DNA of 49,151 bases from Pseudoalteromonas sp. BSi20652 (GCF_000239855.1 NZ_BADT01000001.1:1-49151); one strand, 5' to 3'; positions 34,862 through 44,751 are shown, counted from the first letter of the stretch. The notes: generated by a model from the letters alone, not told the origin. Numbers and translations: made by a program.

Positions 34862-35746
34862 ATGAATGGTGTCAATAGGCTCGATATTAAACAACTCAGT
34901 GTGCTTAACGCATTACTTGATTTAAAAAACCTTTCGCAAGTGGCTCGTAAAATGGGTTTAACTCAACAAGCAATTAGTGAGCAGTTACGAAAACTGCGTG
35001 ATTTATTTGACGACCGATTGTTTATCCGTCAAGGCAATAGTATGGTGCCGACCCCTAAAGCTCTCGCTATGCAGCAACCTATTATTCATATATTAAAACA
35101 ACTAGAAACCTTGCTAGAGCCAGAGCTATTTACACCACAAAGCTACAAAGGTGTATTTACTATTAGTGCGACCGATTATGCAACTCAGGCATTATTGCCT
35201 CAGCTGTTTAATATAACCCGCCGCGAAGCACCGGGTTTAAAGCTTATTGTGCGCGACTTTGCATCCGACAACGTTAATCAGCTTATAACCGCAGGCGAGC
35301 TTGATTTGCTTATAAGCTTTCCAGAGTTTATACCTGACAACTTAGCGTATGTCACTTTGCTAGAAGAGCAGCATTTGTGTATTACAGGTTGTAAAAATAA
35401 GTTTGAAAATGAGCCATTAACACTGTCGCAAATTGCAGCGCACCCGCAACTGGTGGTGTCGCCTTCACGCGCTAATTTACGTGGCTCACACGATCAATGG
35501 TTTGCAAATAAGGGTTTAAAGCGAAATATTGTTATGTCGGTACCGAGCTTTTCAGCAGTGCCCGACATTTTACATACAACTGATATGTTGGCGTTTTACC
35601 CATCAAGATTATTACCAAATAATAAAGTTAAACAGCTTAAAACGCAGGCGTTACCACCTACCTTTAAAGTAATCGCAGCGTGGCATCCTCGCACTAACAA
35701 CAGTCCAATTCATAAATGGTTGATAGAGCAATTACAAAGCTTTTAA
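34862..35746 (+). CDS. LysR-family transcriptional regulator
   Basis: A protein of about 294 residues. The N-terminal winged HTH has LSVLNALLDLKNLSQVARK, MGLTQQAISEQLRKLRDLFDD and RLFIRQGNSMVPT. The effector domain (about 90-290) has ISATDYATQALLPQL and GELDLLISFP. It diverges from nemA with an intergenic gap of about 110 bp, the classic layout for a LysR gene and its target. ATG 34862 is preferred; TTG 34829 would add 11 residues and has no clear ribosome site. Confidence 0.88.
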   Translation: MNGVNRLDIKQLSVLNALLDLKNLSQVARKMGLTQQAISEQLRKLRDLFDDRLFIRQGNSMVPTPKALAMQQPIIHILKQLETLLEPELFTPQSYKGVFTISATDYATQALLPQLFNITRREAPGLKLIVRDFASDNVNQLITAGELDLLISFPEFIPDNLAYVTLLEEQHLCITGCKNKFENEPLTLSQIAAHPQLVVSPSRANLRGSHDQWFANKGLKRNIVMSVPSFSAVPDILHTTDMLAFYPSRLLPNNKVKQLKTQALPPTFKVIAAWHPRTNNSPIHKWLIEQLQSF

Positions 35747-35765
35747 TAAAGAAGTGATTTAGTCG

Positions 35766-36844
35766 CTAGTGTATTTCATCAAGCAGGTGCATTACACGCT
35801 CACTCGCAGTTTCCATTTTATGTATATGCTTAATAGCGGCTTCTTTATTTCCTTCTTGTATTAGACGAAGGGCTTCTACACCATTTTTATGTACTTCTCT
35901 GTGTGGATTTTCAAGCTGCTTAAACACATTAGAATGCTTATAATCAGCGGATTGGTCAGAGTTATACCATTTACCCAACCTACACATTGTATGATCGCTA
36001 AAACTCTCAATTGATTTATTACTTTGACCATTAGCAACAGCATATACATCACCTTTCCATACAATATGATCAAGCTTAACGGTTTGTATAAACGAGCGAG
36101 TAGCAGCTTGAGAAATCGTATTTTTCATATTACTGCAAAAGCCGATAATAGATGAGTAGTCGCTATTGAGTGATTCAAAATTTATACTCAACTGTGAGCT
36201 ATTGTCTTTAATCGCATCAACAGAGGTAACGGTTTCATTTGTTTTATTAATAATTTCATTAACAAGATCTGCAACTTCTTGCGCTGATTTATTTGTATTG
36301 GTTGCCAATACCCTAACTTCGTCTGCAACTACGCTAAACCCTCTACCAGCTTCGCCAGCCCGAGCTGCTTCAATAGCGGCATTGAGTGCAAGCAAGTTAG
36401 TTTGATCTGATATCTTACTAATTGTTGAAACAAATGTACTAATAGATCCTGCCATACTTGCTAAGCCAGAAATATTGGTCGTCATACTGCCCATTTTATT
36501 TGTCATTAATTCCATTTCTTTAATGATATGGTTTAGAACACTATTTGATTTTTCGAGGAGGGTATTAATTTTTATACTTACTTGGTTTTCTTCGTTAATT
36601 TGAGAGTAAGAATCAAGAACAGTTTGTCTTATGCCTTCTATTTGCTTAATGCAATCTATTGAGCTGGAAAGTAAAGAGTGTGTAAATTGTTGATTGGGAT
36701 TATTAATGGGGCTAATTAGTTCTTTTTTTAATGACTTGTTCTCATTGGTCAAAGACGTGTTTTTAGCGCGTAAAGACTCAATTTCTTTTTTAGTTCGTCA
36801 TTTTTATTTTGTACTAATGAATAAGTCTTACTTAAAACAAACAT
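35766..36844 (-). CDS. cytoplasmic chemoreceptor with CZB zinc-binding domain (frame change near N-terminus)
   Basis: The main frame has a signalling domain with [23 protein letters not shown] and [16 protein letters not shown]-terminal CZB domain follows, with [22 protein letters not shown] and ENPHREVH, whose His and Cys bind zinc. There is no membrane helix. This layout resembles soluble receptors such as Helicobacter TlpD. The upstream part (from ATG 36844) reads [20 protein letters not shown] and joins the main frame through a -1 shift at a T6/A6 run (36786-36791). The joined protein has a coiled coil (EIESLRAKN and similar) and about 359 residues. The site reads A AAA AAG in phase, a strong slippery heptamer. 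Confidence 0.8.
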
Positions 36845-37003
36845 TTTAACATCCTGAATTTTAATTATATATTTACCTGCCTTTTCATTATAGAGGGTAA
36901 TTTTATTCGAGCATATATTTATAATATCTAGTTAGGGTGTTATTAATAAATACATTGGTAGTTGCGTTATGTGCGCCAATACCAATGCTTCTAATTATTG
37001 AGC

Positions 37004-37867
37004 TTAGATTTTTAAATCGCTGCGCCAACTCATACCAGACTCTTCCATTAAACGCTCGTACACGCCTTCAATGTTAAGCGGTAACCATGCATCAAACTGT
37101 TTAAAGTCATTAAATTGGTCTAACTTTACATTTTGTTTAATTTCGTCAAGCGTATTACCGGCTAAAACACCTGCTGTTACTTGGCTATATAAATGCTCCA
37201 AATAACTTAAATAGCGAGCTACATCAGCCTTGCTGCCAATATCAGCATGTCCGCCAACAAAAGTATCAAAGTCGTATTTTAGTACGGCTTGGGTTGAGTT
37301 AATCATGCCTTGAATGTCGTAACTCCACAGTTTTTGCCACGGCATTCTGCCAATAACAATCCAATCAACTACAAACAACGTTTTTTGCTTTTCGAATAAT
37401 ATACTAACCGAACCACGACCATCGTTTGGACCATGATAGTTAAGCTTTACTGTTGAATCACTAAGGGTAAGTAGTAGCTCGTTATCAAAAGTAAGGCTGG
37501 GCGTTACAGTTTTCATTTGTGTGTTTTTAATATCTTGTGCAGCGAGTTTATGCGCTACAAAAGTGGTGTGCGGGCTTTTAAATACTTCTGCACCGTAAAT
37601 ATGATCGCTGTGATTATGGCTATAAATTACATATTTTACAGGCACGTTATAGCGAGTTTTAATTTGCTCGTTTAACCAGGTGGCGGCTTTTTTATTAAGC
37701 GGGTCGGTAACAATCGCGCCCTCAGGAGTGATTAAAAATACTGAACGGTGTCTGTCGTCTATTAAGCGGTGTAAGCCATTTCCTAAATCTTCTATTTCAT
37801 AGGCTTGTGTGGCAAAGCCTATAAATAATAGGGCTGTGGTTAATAGTTTTTGTAGCAAGCGGGGCAT
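37004..37867 (-). CDS. exported metallo-beta-lactamase-fold hydrolase
   Basis: A 287-residue protein with a signal peptide ending TQAYE and an MBL fold. The metal motif SHNHSDHIYG gives His84, His86, Asp88 and His89; Asp168 and His207 are likely further ligands. The second-loop position that is usually His (GPxH) reads GPND here (Asp149), so metal site 1 is altered. It is predicted periplasmic. It is unlikely to be a typical antibiotic hydrolase; the substrate is unknown. AAGGA lies 7 bases before ATG 37867. It lies just downstream of prpE on the same strand, but a terminator separates them. Confidence 0.82.
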   Translation of the reverse strand: MPRLLQKLLTTALLFIGFATQAYEIEDLGNGLHRLIDDRHRSVFLITPEGAIVTDPLNKKAATWLNEQIKTRYNVPVKYVIYSHNHSDHIYGAEVFKSPHTTFVAHKLAAQDIKNTQMKTVTPSLTFDNELLLTLSDSTVKLNYHGPNDGRGSVSILFEKQKTLFVVDWIVIGRMPWQKLWSYDIQGMINSTQAVLKYDFDTFVGGHADIGSKADVARYLSYLEHLYSQVTAGVLAGNTLDEIKQNVKLDQFNDFKQFDAWLPLNIEGVYERLMEESGMSWRSDLKI

Positions 37868-37949
37868 ACACCATTCCTTTTAAATTGATCAAATTAATAA
37901 CGCTATTAAAAGAAGAAAGCAAAAAGCGGTAATAAATTTCAGTTGTTAG

Positions 37950-37983
37950 TTTAATTAAAGCTTAAACGAAAGCTTTAATTAAA
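37950..37983. repeat. AT-rich inverted repeat upstream of the MBL gene
   Basis: TTTAATTAAAGCTT pairs with AAGCTTTAATTAAA around a 6-base loop. It lies between the prpE terminator and the MBL start, so it could be an operator or a second hairpin. Confidence 0.5.
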
Positions 37984-37995
37984 AGGAATAAATAA

Positions 37996-38018
37996 AAAGC
38001 CATTATAAAAATGGCTTT
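37996..38018 (-). terminator. prpE terminator
   Basis: AAAGCCAT pairs with ATGGCTTT around a 7-base loop. On the minus strand it is followed by TTATTT, 25 bases after the prpE stop. Confidence 0.75.
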
Positions 38019-38042
38019 AGATAGTTAACAGATTGGTTGGTT

Positions 38043-39926
38043 TTATCTCTGTGTTAGTTGTTGGTTTATTTCTTCAAAAATGCTTGCATCGTCTATGGTT
38101 GAAGGTATTTGTAGCTCTTCGCCATCAACTAGTTGGCGTAAATTTTTACGCAGTATTTTACCCGAGCGAGTTTTAGGCAACCTATCTACGCTAACTATAT
38201 TTTTAAGGCACGCAATAGCGCCAATTTGATTACGAACACTTAAAACAAGCGCTTGTTCTACGTCGGTACTTGAGCCCATAAAATCATTTTTAAGCACGAT
38301 CATTGCCATAGGAAGTTGCCCTTTTAGGGGATCATTCACACCAAAAACAGCGCATTCAGCAACAGCTGGGTGTGCAGCTACTATCTCTTCCATTTCGCCG
38401 GTAGAAAGCCTATGTCCTGCTACATTTATAACGTCGTCGGTTCTGCCCATAATAAATAGGTAGCCATCTTCATCAATATAACCGCCATCGCCAGATAAAT
38501 AATAGCCTTCGTATTCACTTAGGTAGCTTGCTTTAAAGCGCGGGGTATCTTGCCAAATAGTTGGTAGGCAACCCGGTGGAAGTGGCAGTTTAATTACCAC
38601 GGCGCCTTGCTGGTTAGCTGCGCATTCATTGCCATCCATATCTAATATTCGCACGTCAAAACCCGGAGTAGGGACGGTAGAGCTGCCAGGTTTTGTTGCT
38701 AAGTACTCAAGCCCTACAGGATTACAAGCAATAGCCCAGTCGGTTTCTGTTTGCCACCAATGATCGAGTACCGGCAATTTGGTTTTTTCTTTAAGCCACT
38801 CGTAAGTGGGAGGATCTAATCGCTCGCCAGCTAAAAACAAACGTTTTAAGCTAGAGGTATCGTACTGGTTAAAACCATCAGCATTTGGATCTTCTTTTTT
38901 AATTGCTCTAAAGGCAGTGGGGGCACTAAATAATGCATTTACTTTATATTCTTCAACCACGCGCCAAAATGCACTGGCATCGGGCGTTTTAACTGGTTTT
39001 CCTTCATATAATACAGTCGCACAGCGATACATTAGCGGCGCGTATACTATATAAGAATGCCCAACTACCCAGCCAATGTCAGACGCTGCCCAAAATACAT
39101 CACCGGGCTTCATACCATAAACGGTTTCCATGCTGTATTGCATTGCCACTGCGTGACCGCCATTTTCGCGTACAACGCCTTTGGGTGTGCCTGTGGTGCC
39201 AGAGGTATATAAAATATAAAGCGGATCATCTCCATTTACAGGCACCGGATCTACGCTTGCAGCCGTTTGCATTGCCTGAGTCCAATCTATATCTCGCTTA
39301 GGCTTAAGAGTGGCGGTTACTTGTGGACGCTGATAAATAACGCAGTGTTCTACTTTGTGCGCAGCTAAGTCTATTGCGTTATCAATAAGTGGTTTGTATT
39401 CAATAATGCTGTTTACTTCAACACCGCATGAGGCACTTAGTATAAGTTTAGGCTTGGCATCATCAATACGTACAGCCAATTCGTGTGGAGCAAACCCACC
39501 AAATACCACAGAATGAATAGCACCAAGGCGAGCGCACGCCAACATGCCAATAACCGCTTGTGGGATCATTGGCATATAAATAACAACGCGGTCGCCTTTT
39601 ATAACTCCTAACGATTGCATTACGCCTGCAAATTTAGCAACTTCTTGTTGTAGTTGTAAGTAGCTATAGGTTTGCTTTGTGTTAGTGACAGGGGAGTCGT
39701 AAATCAGTGCAGTTTGCTCGCCAAACCCGGCAATAACGTGCTGGTCTAGCGCTAAAAAACTGGTGTTTAATTGCCCGTCGCTAAACCAATGATAAAGCCC
39801 GTCGTCGTCTTGTGTGTATGCTTTTGTGGGGATTTTATACCACGGAATATTTTTACTTTGTTCGAGCCAAAATTGGGCTGGGTTTTGTTTAAAGGCATTA
39901 TATTGCTGTTTATATTCGCCTGACAT
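38043..39926 (-). CDS. prpE: propionyl-CoA synthetase
   Basis: A 627-residue AMP-forming acyl-CoA synthetase. It has YILYTSGTTGTPKGVVRENGG (P-loop-like motif), FWAASDIGWVVGHSYIVY, WWQTETDWAI, and the C-terminal GRTDDVINVAGHRLSTGEME with the catalytic lysine region PKTRSGKILRK. Length and wording of the motifs match PrpE rather than acetyl-CoA synthetase. It activates propionate for the methylcitrate cycle. AGGAG precedes ATG 39926. The other prp genes are absent from the window. Confidence 0.9.
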   Translation of the reverse strand: MSGEYKQQYNAFKQNPAQFWLEQSKNIPWYKIPTKAYTQDDDGLYHWFSDGQLNTSFLALDQHVIAGFGEQTALIYDSPVTNTKQTYSYLQLQQEVAKFAGVMQSLGVIKGDRVVIYMPMIPQAVIGMLACARLGAIHSVVFGGFAPHELAVRIDDAKPKLILSASCGVEVNSIIEYKPLIDNAIDLAAHKVEHCVIYQRPQVTATLKPKRDIDWTQAMQTAASVDPVPVNGDDPLYILYTSGTTGTPKGVVRENGGHAVAMQYSMETVYGMKPGDVFWAASDIGWVVGHSYIVYAPLMYRCATVLYEGKPVKTPDASAFWRVVEEYKVNALFSAPTAFRAIKKEDPNADGFNQYDTSSLKRLFLAGERLDPPTYEWLKEKTKLPVLDHWWQTETDWAIACNPVGLEYLATKPGSSTVPTPGFDVRILDMDGNECAANQQGAVVIKLPLPPGCLPTIWQDTPRFKASYLSEYEGYYLSGDGGYIDEDGYLFIMGRTDDVINVAGHRLSTGEMEEIVAAHPAVAECAVFGVNDPLKGQLPMAMIVLKNDFMGSSTDVEQALVLSVRNQIGAIACLKNIVSVDRLPKTRSGKILRKNLRQLVDGEELQIPSTIDDASIFEEINQQLTQR

Positions 39927-40112
39927 GTAAGGCTCCTAAAGCTAAATTTGTGTGTGAGAGACCTTACAAAATGTAGGCTTTTTTTAGCAAGCAAGCTATT
40001 CGACCTTGGTCGGCTAAAAGTTAATCAACACACTGGTTTTAAAAATACAAAATTGACAATACAAAGCGTGTGGTTCAGCATGGCGGGCAGTAAAAATAAG
40101 AGAAAACACGAT

Positions 40113-40514
40113 ATGAGTAACGTGGTAAGAGTTGGTGTGGCGGTTATTATAATGCGCCAAAACACAATTTTACTAGGTGAGCGCATTGGCGCGCACGGTG
40201 CCAATACATGGGCAACACCTGGTGGGCATTTAGAATTTGGTGAAAGTGTTGAGCAATGTGCAATACGAGAAGTGTTTGAAGAAACAGGTTTAAAGGTAAG
40301 TAAAATTACTAAGCTTGATTTTACCAATGATATTTTTACAGCACAGAACAAACACTATATTACGTTGTATGTAAAAGCTGATTTTGAAGGCGGAGAGCCT
40401 GAGCTCAAAGAGCCTAATAAATGTTTAAAGTGGCGCTGGTGCGATATTAATAATCTACCCACGCCACTGTTTACATCACTAAAAAATTACTTATCTGAGG
40501 CTGTACTAGCCTAG
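40113..40514 (+). CDS. Nudix hydrolase
   Basis: A 133-residue MutT-like pyrophosphatase. The Nudix box is complete: GGHLEFGESVEQCAIREV followed by FEETGLKV, with the REVFEETG metal-binding glutamates. An N-terminal strand (VRVGVAVIIMRQNTILLGER) and C-terminal KWRWCDINNLP complete the fold. ATG 40113 is chosen since the fold starts there; the frame continues upstream to 39948 without conserved sequence. The substrate is unknown. Its stop codon directly abuts that of the alginate lyase gene. Confidence 0.88.
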   Translation: MSNVVRVGVAVIIMRQNTILLGERIGAHGANTWATPGGHLEFGESVEQCAIREVFEETGLKVSKITKLDFTNDIFTAQNKHYITLYVKADFEGGEPELKEPNKCLKWRWCDINNLPTPLFTSLKNYLSEAVLA

Positions 40515-41613
40515 TTATTTTGTTGGCGGTGTCGCTGGGCTTAACGCAAGTTTACTAAAGCTTACTTGAGCGTAATCGCCATTTTGTTTATCTTTAGACC
40601 AATCGCCAGTACCTAAACAACCTGGGTACCAAATACCTTTCGCGCTTTTAGTACTACATTGGTTATAAGCGCCGGCTTTAAAGTAATGCCAATCTGCAGC
40701 GTAGCCATGTGGATGATCTTTTTCGTCCACTTTGCCATAAGCATCTACGTTATTACCTAAGTTAATAGAGTAGTTAACGTCTTCTTTGCCTTGTGCGCTA
40801 AATGTAAGGTGCATAACATTTTTATACACGTTTACCGTGTAGCTAAATTCTTCACCTAGTGCAATACCGGCACTGCCTGGTTCGTTAGGGTTTTCCCATG
40901 TATTACCCCAAACAGGGTAAGTAATGTCTTTGCGGTCAGGATTGGTTTTAGGTAAATTACGTTCGTAGTTCCAAAAAAATTGAGCCTGTTTCGTGCCCTG
41001 GCCATTTTTTGTAATATATTTTAAGTGGTTCATTGCCCCAGCCATAACCAAGCTTGGTATCAATAAGTGCTTGATCTTTACCTGCGTGAATTTGCCCTAC
41101 AACAACCGAATAAGCCGCTTTTTTATTAGGATCAGTCGCACGTAGCGCAACGTGATCTACTTTTAACGTTGCTTCCATTTTTCCACCAATAGAGCCAAAT
41201 CGGTCAGATAGCGGGTGAACAGCTAAAGCAAAGTTGTTTTTAGAGTGTTTAGTTTTAATTTTAGCATTTGATCCACGGATCATCTGTCTAAGTTCACTAC
41301 GGGTATTAGTAGAGTTAGCACTTGTAAGCGCTTTATTAGGGGAGGTAAATACCATGTAGCCTTTATCATCAAGATAGAAAAAATCAGGGTGTGCGTAAGT
41401 CTGAATTTCTTCTACATCTATTTCATCAATTTTACCGTCGTTGTTTAAATCCACTGGTACATTTATTTTCCAGTGTGATAAATCAAACTTTGTTGCAGGT
41501 ACTGGCGCATCGCTTTGCTGGTTATTGCTTTGGGTGCTTGTACAAGCCGTGAAAAGTAGAGGTGTGATAACGGCTAAAGCCGTAAGTTTAAATGTGGATG
41601 TATTTTTTATCAT
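40515..41613 (-). pseudogene. PL7 alginate lyase lipoprotein, split by a homopolymer insertion
   Basis: A lipoprotein (lipobox FTAC) of the PL7 alginate lyase family. The three signatures are RSELRQM, QIH (in QIHAGKDQ) and YFKAGAYNQ with the catalytic Tyr. The frame stops after GHETGSIFLELRT. A second overlapping frame carries the rest. An A7 run at 40973-40979 (T7 on the coding strand) is one base too long. With six, the sequence reads GSIFWNYERNLPK, as in family members, and one enzyme of about 365 residues results. It would cleave alginate by beta-elimination in the periplasm or at the surface. ATG 41613 is chosen because the signal peptide starts there. Confidence 0.82.
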
Positions 41614-41864
41614 TATTGTCTCTGTGTGATGAAGTAAAAATTGTGCGGTACTGACATCGCTTAACTTCAATTTAACATACCAATTTAAAAATTAAAACTT
41701 ACCAATTTATGGTTTTTTAGAATTAATTGTTATTTCGGTGATGGCGTTTTGGTTAACCAATAAAATTGGTTAACGTTATTATATTATTTTAAATTGTTAA
41801 ACAGGGGGGATGTCATCATATTTGGTAGCGCTTGATGTTGGCTAATATGTTTATTTAAATAGGT

Positions 41865-42629
41865 TTAATTTATAGAAGGAGGGAGAGGGAGTTGCCACTT
41901 TTTTAAAATAGCTTGGTATTCGCCACTTACTTTTATATTTTTTAATGCCTGCGAGATTAAGCTGGCTGTTTGTTCATCAAGCTGATTATTAGCAGCAAAA
42001 TAGAGTATTGAAGGAAAATCAGCTAAATGAAGTCGTTTAGTGATTAAGTTAGGATCGAGCCCTGACATTTTTAGTTCATTGTCTAAGGTAAGTGTATTCA
42101 TAAGGACAAAGTCAGTTCTGCCTTTATAAAGCATTTGCCATGCTTGCTGATAATAACTAGTCAGTATTAAATTTTTATCTTCTTCAAACCCCATTTTTAT
42201 TAAATATTTGGCACTCAAATATCCACGAATAGTGCCTACTTTATAAAATTTTGCATGATTTAAATGAGTTACTTCGTCTTTGTGGCTTTTTAAACTAACT
42301 AGGTAGGCATCAGTAAAGTATACCGCTCCTAACCATTTAAACTGATTTTGCCTAGCAGGAGTTTTTAATAAAGAGAGCATAATTGTGTTTGGATTAGCTT
42401 CTAGCTGATGAAATGCACGTGCCATTGGCATTATTTCAAACTTGGCTTTTAATTCAGCTTCTCTTAAAACAGCCTTAGCAATATCAACAGAGGCCCCGTC
42501 AACTTCACCGCTTTTGTTTTTAAAATGGTAAGGATGTAAATCTTCTGCAATAAAAGTAAGTGAGCTTACAGCCCCTACATTACCGCAAAAAATAAAAATA
42601 AAAATGATAACGACAACACGCAGGTACAT
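41865..42629 (-). CDS. periplasmic solute-binding protein (SBP_bac_3 type)
   Basis: A 254-residue protein with a signal peptide. The fold of amino-acid-type binding proteins is shown by FIAEDLHPYHFKNKSGEVDGASVDI, MPMARAFHQLEANPNTIML and VGTIRGYLSAKYL. No ABC permease or ATPase gene is adjacent. Stand-alone proteins of this type in marine gammaproteobacteria may act as sensors or scavengers. The ligand is unknown. Confidence 0.82.
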   Translation of the reverse strand: MYLRVVVIIFIFIFCGNVGAVSSLTFIAEDLHPYHFKNKSGEVDGASVDIAKAVLREAELKAKFEIMPMARAFHQLEANPNTIMLSLLKTPARQNQFKWLGAVYFTDAYLVSLKSHKDEVTHLNHAKFYKVGTIRGYLSAKYLIKMGFEEDKNLILTSYYQQAWQMLYKGRTDFVLMNTLTLDNELKMSGLDPNLITKRLHLADFPSILYFAANNQLDEQTASLISQALKNIKVSGEYQAILKKWQLPLPPSIN

Positions 42630-42788
42630 AAGAGAATCTTTCTAGCTACAATACATTGAGTTTAAAGGGTTTTGCCTAAAATATATACTCAAATGTATAA
42701 AATAAGTAAATGCATAGGTATGTAGGGAGTCTGTTATATAATTAAGGTAGAGAATAATTGAACGTATTAAATAAAGCTTTATACGTGA

Positions 42789-42821
42789 CACAAGCGCTAT
42801 AAAAATAATTAAGCGCTTGTG
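42789..42821 (-). terminator. hairpin after the DUF4105 gene
   Basis: CACAAGCGCT pairs with AGCGCTTGTG around a 13-base AT-rich loop, 15 bases after the DUF4105 stop. It has only a weak T tract. Confidence 0.5.
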
Positions 42822-42835
42822 GGTTTATGCAGTGA

Positions 42836-44672
42836 TTAAAAGTAATATTGAATTGCAAACTTAGCCGAGGTACTACTTGTGTACCAATGTTGGTTTTTAA
42901 GCTCAGTACGAATAGATAAGTTACGCGATAAAGAGTAATTCCATTTTAATGTAAAGTCGCTGTGTTTATCTGCTTGGCCATCTATTAACCATGTTATATT
43001 TGCTATGAGGGCAAGTTTATGATTGTTATTTATTTGCCATATTGCACCGGCTTCACTACCAACACCTGTTGTTAGGTTGTCTGTTATGTCACCGTTATTA
43101 AACTCAATTTGGCCAAGTAAATAGCCGTGTAACGTGTTTGGGTTACCGATTGATTTCCCGTATCCACCTTTAGCAAACCAACGACCTTGCAAAATATTAT
43201 TATTAGGCTGTCGATCAAAGCCCATTTTAACGTTCCACGACCAGCTATCAAACACGCGGTTATCGGGTGCAAGTGACATAGCATCTAATAAATAAAAATG
43301 CTCAAGCCGCGTGTTACCTTTGTCGCTTATGGCACCTTCAATATCAAAAAAGCTAATTTGAGCACCAGGAATAAATCCAGCTGAACTATCTAATAAGTCA
43401 TGGTAGGCAAGGCGATATGCAAAGCTTGTTAAGTCACTTTGATGGGCATATTCAGTTCTTCCGAGCGTTACTTTAGATGAACCATGACCTAGCTCTGGGG
43501 AAGCAATAGGACGGCTTGGCTTAGTAAAAGGCGAAGCTACTTTATATTTACTGCGCATTAGGAGTAGCTTAGTTAGTCGTGGGGCAATTTCTTCACGATT
43601 TAATGCTTTGTCGTAAAATTCAAAATTTAACCATTCATACGCCATTTCTAATATAGCGACTAATTGCGACGGTGAGTAATTACGAGTATTGAGAGAGCCA
43701 CCTTGCATTAACTCTCTTGCATCATCAAGTTGTTCGTCAGTCATTTGATTAGAGTAATGGTAAAGCTTAGTGCCAAAAGCAGGGCGGTAATTAGGTGTTT
43801 GTAATAAGTTGTTATTTTTTAGTACTGCAACGGTATCTGATGGAATAGCTTGCATATTAAATGACGATGTTAAATCAAGGTCATCTTGTGCAAGTTGTAA
43901 TAATGCAAGTAATTGGTAAGAGCAGTTTTCATCAATAAAAAAGTAATCGAATGTAGCTAATTGCAGCTCCCATAAGTGCAATAAAATAAGCTCTACCTGT
44001 GGCTCTGATAAATTAAGTTTGTATTCCCAAATATCACGAGATTCTAAATCATTATATTCACGTACTTTTTTATAGTACGGCATAAGTGAAAACTTACCTG
44101 GGTAGCTGCCAATCAACCCTTTTAGTGCATACATAGCTGCGTTATCTGAGCCGTCTGGTTCTGCTGCAAAATTAACTGCAAATGCGAGCAACTCTTTATG
44201 GCGAGTCTGATCTTTTGCATCAATACGAAGCAAAGTGTGGCCAAACATTGATGATGGGCTATTCATAAATGCGGTTGGAAAAACTAACGTAACCCCCTTA
44301 GGATTTATTATTTTTTGCCACGCCTGTAGCTCTGGGCAATTAAGTTCGGGCCAGTTATTTTTAATTTTGTTTTTATCCATTTATAACGTGCAGGAAACTG
44401 ACAACGATATTGTGTTGTTTTTGGGTCAGTATTTTTACCACTAAATGCGGCTATAGTGGCTTTAAGTTCGTCAAATGGACTTGTTTTACCTGTAGGAGAT
44501 AAAAAAACTCAGCACTATCTACTTCACTTTTCCAATCACCTAATGTGGCCCCACGGTAGTGACCTAATTTAAGCCAGTAAGGGTGTGTTGCTAAGGTGTC
44601 ATTTTTAAAACTTTGAGCGTTTATATAAGTACTAAACAGCACAATTGATAAAACAAAGAATATTTTTTTCAT
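42836..44672 (-). pseudogene. DUF4105 family exported protein, broken by two frameshifts
   Basis: The large C-terminal frame (from 44380) has the DUF4105 core: NSPSSMFGHTLLRID, a SRDIWEYKLNL region, FFIDENCSYQLLALL and a later barrel-like part ending in Phe. The N-terminal part lies in another frame from ATG 44672: a signal peptide, LATHPYWLKLGHYRG, DSAEFF. One extra A in the A7 run at 44501-44507 restores FFLSPTGKTSPFDELKATI through RYKWIKTKL. A second one-base deletion near 44358-44384 rejoins NNWPELNCPELQAWQK. The restored protein would be about 610 residues and outer-membrane associated. Its upstream neighbour encodes DUF3015, its usual genomic partner. Function is unknown. Confidence 0.8.
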
Positions 44673-44687
44673 AATCACTAAACAATA

Positions 44688-44718
44688 AAAGCCGCTAGAG
44701 GGGTACTCCAGCGGCTTT
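44688..44718. terminator. terminator between DUF3015 and DUF4105 genes
   Basis: AAAGCCGCT pairs with AGCGGCTTT, with an inner GAG/CTC pairing, and T residues follow on both strands. It lies 34 bases after the DUF3015 stop. Confidence 0.75.
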
Positions 44719-44751
44719 ATTTATACGTATAAAACCGGCTAATTTAGCTGA

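Noticed and set aside
37004-37867. Antibiotic-resistance metallo-beta-lactamase
   Set aside because: The fold is general, the ligand set is altered, and no resistance gene context is present.
39948-40112. 55-codon N-terminal extension of the Nudix frame
   Set aside because: The extension has no conserved sequence, and the fold begins at ATG 40113.
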